From JBKJUK01 sp046590705 (lineage in GTDB: Bacteria > Acidobacteriota > Thermoanaerobaculia > Gp7-AA8), in assembly GCA_046590705.1 (NCBI GenBank), contig JBKJUK010000012.1, positions 1 to 20,001 of the forward strand: DNA of 20,001 nucleotides. Direction: 5' to 3'. The notes under the pieces were generated by a model. It was not told the origin of the DNA and made no database searches. It saw only the letters and a list, made by a program, of their open reading frames with translations. Position 1 is the first letter of the stretch. The number at the start of each line of letters is the position of its first letter. Of this stretch, positions 17,033 to 20,001 are shown piece after piece. The position numbers and the translations under genes are program-made.

Positions 17033-18280
17033 ATGCTTCGTTTGACATTCGCGCTGGCGGTCCTTCTGGCTCCGGTCGTCCTACGCGCACAGCCCGCACC
17101 CGAGAAGTTGCTACGCGAAGTCCGTCACGACGAAGCGAATGTCCTCCCGAAATACATCACCCTCACAGCCGAGCAGGTGAAAACGGCGACGAACGCCGCA
17201 GTGCTGGAGATCGACAACGGCGAGATCATCGTGCAGGCGGTGGAGATCGAACTTCCGAAGGGCGACAACAGCCTTTACGCATCGGTGGAGTTCGAGTCGC
17301 CGGTTGTGCGCGACGCGCGCGGCGCGACGGTTTCCATCGTCCGGCAACCTGGCTTTCGAAACGAGAGCAGAAACAGCGTAGAGCACAGGCTCTTTGCGCC
17401 CGGCGGAGTTGCACCCGCACGGTTCGCGAGGGTGACGGGTCGTGTCACGGTGCGCGTTCCCATGACGGTAGAGACGCGTACGATTCGCCGAGGCGAGCCC
17501 GATGCGCTCGCCACGTACGGCGCTGTCATCGATGGTCCGTTCGTGCGCTACCGGCGGAACCTGGTCGTCGAACCTCCATGGGATGTTGAACTCAGGCCCG
17601 TGCGCGCCTACGACGCGGGAGGGAGAAGGCTCGAGCGTGAAGGGACATACCCCGACCGCGTGACCGAGGAAGGTTTCGAAGCGATAGCATTTTACGGTTC
17701 ACCAGCGACCGTTGAAATCGACGTGCCGGGAGCCGCGGCGATTCTCACACTCGACTACGACCTTACCGTCGGCAACCGCGGAGCCTCGAAAATCACGAAA
17801 CGCTTCGGTGCGTCCGAGCTGCGCGCGACCAGTGCAGCAGGTGCGCTCACCGCTAACACGGCGCCCGTGGAGCTCGAGCGTCTCGGCTATCCTACGATCA
17901 ATGCGGACCATTTACTCGCCGCAGCAGCGAACGGCGACGCCAGAGCTGTATCTCTTTTTCTCGCAGCGGGTGTCCCGGTGAACGCTAAGGGCGAGTCTGG
18001 CATGACGGCAATGCACGTCGCAGCCAGAACTGGGAAAAATGATGTCGTCGACGTCCTGCTGAACGCAGGCGCCGACGTCAATGCGCAAGACGCGAACGAC
18101 CTGACGGCACTCTTCGCCCTCGGGGCACGATGTGACCAGACAGCGTTGGTCGCAAAGCTCATTGCCAAAGGTGCCGATGTCAACGCGAAAGGAAAATCGC
18201 CCGTCTCACCACTGGGGCTTGCGAAATCGATGAACTGCAGTGCGACCGTGGAGGCGTTGACGAAAGCGGGAGCAAAATAA
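17033..18280 (+). CDS. Secreted ankyrin-repeat protein with an unassigned N-terminal domain
   Basis: A 415-residue protein. Residues 1-20 form a signal peptide ending in LRAQ. Residues about 25-280 are a beta-rich region I do not recognise. The C-terminus has four ankyrin repeats (about 290-319, 322-352, 355-386, 389-415) with typical wording such as GMTAMHVAARTGKNDVVDVLLNAGADVNAQD and LIAKGADVNAKG. Ankyrin repeats bind proteins; with the signal peptide, the partner should be periplasmic or outer-membrane. It follows the kinase on the same strand and could be co-transcribed with it. The gene ends at a TAA 55 bp before a repeat-bounded element. No enzymatic motif is visible, so function is left open. 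Confidence 0.88.
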   Translation: MLRLTFALAVLLAPVVLRAQPAPEKLLREVRHDEANVLPKYITLTAEQVKTATNAAVLEIDNGEIIVQAVEIELPKGDNSLYASVEFESPVVRDARGATVSIVRQPGFRNESRNSVEHRLFAPGGVAPARFARVTGRVTVRVPMTVETRTIRRGEPDALATYGAVIDGPFVRYRRNLVVEPPWDVELRPVRAYDAGGRRLEREGTYPDRVTEEGFEAIAFYGSPATVEIDVPGAAAILTLDYDLTVGNRGASKITKRFGASELRATSAAGALTANTAPVELERLGYPTINADHLLAAAANGDARAVSLFLAAGVPVNAKGESGMTAMHVAARTGKNDVVDVLLNAGADVNAQDANDLTALFALGARCDQTALVAKLIAKGADVNAKGKSPVSPLGLAKSMNCSATVEALTKAGAK

Positions 18281-18335
18281 GCGGACAGCTTCCGACCGCT
18301 TGCGAGAGGAGCTTGCGCGAAGCCGACCTTCAAGC

Positions 18336-18596
18336 GGGAAAAAGAGGGTCAGGCCCATAGTTGTTGATTGCAAGCGAACGAATCAGTTGCTCATCGCGGT
18401 TTCCAGGCCGGTGGCCGACACTCGGAAATGCCATCGCACCACCGAGGTTCCCTCGGATTGCGCGATTCTCTGGGGAGAACGAGTTGCTGTACAGGAGTCG
18501 TCTACAAGTCGGGAGGGTCCATTCTACAAGTTGTGGACTGCCATCGTGCGGGCGTTCCGTTCAACCGACGGGCGTAGGCCTGACCTACTTCTTCCC
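18336..18596. mobile_element. 261-bp element with 20-bp terminal inverted repeats (non-autonomous or relic)
   Basis: The 426-bp gap between the ankyrin stop and the right-hand propeller gene contains two inverted 20-bp ends, 18336-18355 and 18577-18596, matching at 17 of 20 positions; the inner nine bases GGTCAGGCC are identical. The enclosed 221 bp has no convincing coding frame on either strand. It contains a 9-bp direct repeat TCTACAAGT (18501-18509 and 18523-18531). No clear target duplication flanks it. Homology to a kinase gene on its right stops one to six bases outside the element, which argues that it is a real insertion or recombination boundary. The left end (GGGTCAGGCC followed by an AT-rich stretch) reminds me of ends seen near IS200-like/REP-associated transposase genes, but that is recollection, not a match. 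Confidence 0.55.
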
Positions 18597-18710
18597 TGTC
18601 CGACGCTACGATCCAGCTGCATGTCGCGCTTACGCCAGACTGCACCCATACCGCCGCAGTCGATCTGCGAGCGATCTACGGGCGAGGCGAGTTCAGGCGG
18701 CGAGCTTCAT
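18597..18710 (-). pseudogene. Truncated, frameshifted 5' end of a Ser/Thr kinase gene
   Basis: On the minus strand an ATG at 18710-18708 overlaps the stop of the propeller gene (TGA, 18709-18707) as ATGA. The following bases align with the start of the kinase at 2525: ATG, two variable codons, Ala-Ala, then TGA where the intact gene has GGT, then codons for T-R-L. After a net loss of five bases the frame resumes with SQIDCGGMGAVWRKRDMQLDRSV, matching the glycine loop and the RDxxLxRxV stretch. Homology ends near 18602, at the edge of the inverted-repeat element. An in-frame stop at codon 6, small deletions and loss of everything after the glycine loop make it a pseudogene. It was presumably a second kinase gene, translationally coupled to the propeller gene. 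Confidence 0.8.
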
Positions 18711-20001
18711 CGAAGCCGGTCCTGCCAGTTCGTGATCACGTTCAGCAGTTGCGGGCGTTCTTCTTCGCTGTTCAATGTAACGATGAACGTCTTACCGCCG
18801 GCCGTAGGAGAGTACGTTCTGATTTTCCGGGCTTCGGAAAATTCTGCTGCTGCGAACAGTGCGCGAGGTATACCTACCTGAACCTCGGAGACCACATCGA
18901 TATCGACAGCCATCAGTGCTCCCCGTGCTAGGTAATAGAGTTCACGGCCGTCACTGCGCCATTGTGGAGCATAGCCACCGGTCGTCGTGACACGTACTGC
19001 AGCGCCGCCCTCCCTCATACGTAGGTAGACCTCACCGGTTCCGCTCTCGTTGGAGGTGTAGGCGATCCATTTCCCGTCAGGAGAGAAGACTCCGCCTTCC
19101 TCATTCGCCGCAGTCTGAACGAATCGTACGGGCGGGCCGCCGGCGCGAACATTCAGAAGCCAGAGATCCCAGCCCGTATCAGAGTCGACTTCCTCAAACA
19201 GAAGCCACTCACCGTCTCGTGACCAATCGTTCGCAATCATGTAGGACGAAGAGCGATGGAGAAGTTTCGCTGGCCCGTCGGCAACGACAGAGAGCAGGAA
19301 GAGATCCGACAATCCGGAGAGGGAAGAGCCATAAATGATTCGTTTCCCATCCGGCGACCAGACCGGATTCGAGTACAGCGCCGGCTCGTTCGTGAGGCGA
19401 ACATCGGCGCCACGTTTTAGATCTCGCAGATAAAGATCCTCCTCGCGAGTGCGCGGATCGAAGTGGACCTCGGCCGTACGCGTGCCATCGGGAGAAAGAC
19501 GAACCGAAGCTGTGTAAGCGGCCTCGCCGATTGTCCTTAGTCTGCTTCCGGTCCTGTCAACCTCCGTGATCTGATTCCGAACGAGCCGCGAGCCACGGAA
19601 AAGAAACGTTCGCGGAGAGAGCGAAAAGGAAACAGCGTCTAGGTTTTTGTTATATTCGACGTCATTCGTCAGCACGGTTTTCTCGCCGGTCAGTGTCCCG
19701 CTGCGCAAATCCAGCTTCTGCACGACGACGTTACCCTCGTCGAAGAAGGCCAGGTAGTGAGGTTCTACGAACGAGACGTTTGAGGATGCACGAACAATCA
19801 GCTTCCTCTCCGCCGAATCCAGCGACCCTGACCAGACTCCGTAAGGTTGGGGATTCTCCGAGGTTCGCGGGCCGCGAGCAAAATAAAGGAAGCGTCGTCC
19901 GTCATCGAAGAACGCCGGCCAGCGGTGTGAGTACTCACCGGACTGAAGGTTCGTCACACGCGCTGGCGTCCCGCCGGAAGCCGGAACTCGCCAGATTGAT
20001 T
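18707..20001 (-). CDS. TolB/WD40-like propeller protein, C-terminal part, probably of a Ser/Thr kinase fusion (5' end beyond window)
   Basis: The frame is open from the right edge to the TGA at 18707-18709, giving 430 visible residues. A GTG at 19957 is in frame, but the 14 codons before it (SIWRVPASGGTPAR) continue the family pattern, so the gene extends beyond the window. Propeller wording matches the other two kinases: GEYSHRWPAFFDDGRRFLYF, VRLSPDGT, PVWSPDGKRIIYGS, NDWSRDGEWLLFEE, GVFSPDGKWIAYTSNESG, PQWRSDGRELYYL, and the ending LLNVITNWQDRLR. By homology the missing N-terminus is likely a kinase domain and membrane span, but a winged-helix/TolB regulator or a free propeller cannot be excluded. 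It converges on the ankyrin gene and is followed directly by a decayed kinase start. Confidence 0.85.
   Translation of the reverse strand, partial: SIWRVPASGGTPARVTNLQSGEYSHRWPAFFDDGRRFLYFARGPRTSENPQPYGVWSGSLDSAERKLIVRASSNVSFVEPHYLAFFDEGNVVVQKLDLRSGTLTGEKTVLTNDVEYNKNLDAVSFSLSPRTFLFRGSRLVRNQITEVDRTGSRLRTIGEAAYTASVRLSPDGTRTAEVHFDPRTREEDLYLRDLKRGADVRLTNEPALYSNPVWSPDGKRIIYGSSLSGLSDLFLLSVVADGPAKLLHRSSSYMIANDWSRDGEWLLFEEVDSDTGWDLWLLNVRAGGPPVRFVQTAANEEGGVFSPDGKWIAYTSNESGTGEVYLRMREGGAAVRVTTTGGYAPQWRSDGRELYYLARGALMAVDIDVVSEVQVGIPRALFAAAEFSEARKIRTYSPTAGGKTFIVTLNSEEERPQLLNVITNWQDRLR

Noticed and set aside
18300..18881. 193-codon plus-strand frame across the repeat element
   Set aside because: It crosses the inverted-repeat element, the kinase relic and the propeller gene antisense, with no protein-like pattern.

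Overview
The window looks like a chromosomal stretch of a high-GC, soil-type bacterium, most likely Acidobacteriota. This rests on family content, not on a marker gene. The density of PknB-type Ser/Thr kinases fused to a C-terminal TolB/WD40-like propeller, next to MacB-like permeases and secreted hydrolases, is characteristic of that phylum. No rRNA, tRNA, CRISPR array or complete insertion sequence was seen.

Layout, left to right. (1) 1-2525, minus: a receptor-type Ser/Thr kinase with propeller, running off the left edge. (2) 2719-6936, minus: a tightly coupled tripartite-type ABC efflux operon reading adaptor, ATPase, permease, permease, with every junction a 4-nt ATGA overlap. (3) 7150-12039, minus: a second ABC operon reading ATPase, membrane permease, secreted CE1/LpqC-like esterase, then secreted serine beta-lactamase-like hydrolase. 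Its genes are 3 nt apart or overlap. (4) 12165-13979, minus: a secreted alpha/beta-hydrolase-domain protein with a hairpin at its 3' end. (5) 14207-16924, plus: a complete kinase-propeller protein, divergent from the hydrolase. (6) 17033-18280, plus: a secreted ankyrin-repeat protein. (7) 18281-18706: a convergent intergenic region with a 261-bp element bounded by near-perfect 20-bp inverted repeats. (8) 18707-20001, minus: the propeller half of a third such protein, running off the right edge.

The least obvious content is two decayed 5' fragments of Ser/Thr kinase genes. One (18597-18710) begins at an ATG overlapping the stop of the right-hand propeller gene, keeps the glycine-loop region, and ends one base outside the inverted-repeat element. 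The other (about 8722-8820) is fused to the 3' end of the esterase gene, where it supplies part of a 73-residue tail, mostly in the wrong frame. The 20 kb therefore carries three kinase/propeller genes and the debris of two more, which points to repeated gain and loss of this family.

How the genes may work together is inference. The two ABC operons look like export or envelope-defence units; the second co-expresses a transporter with two secreted hydrolases. The kinases would sense envelope signals through their extracytoplasmic propellers. I saw no gene cluster that clearly makes up a new defence or biosynthetic system.
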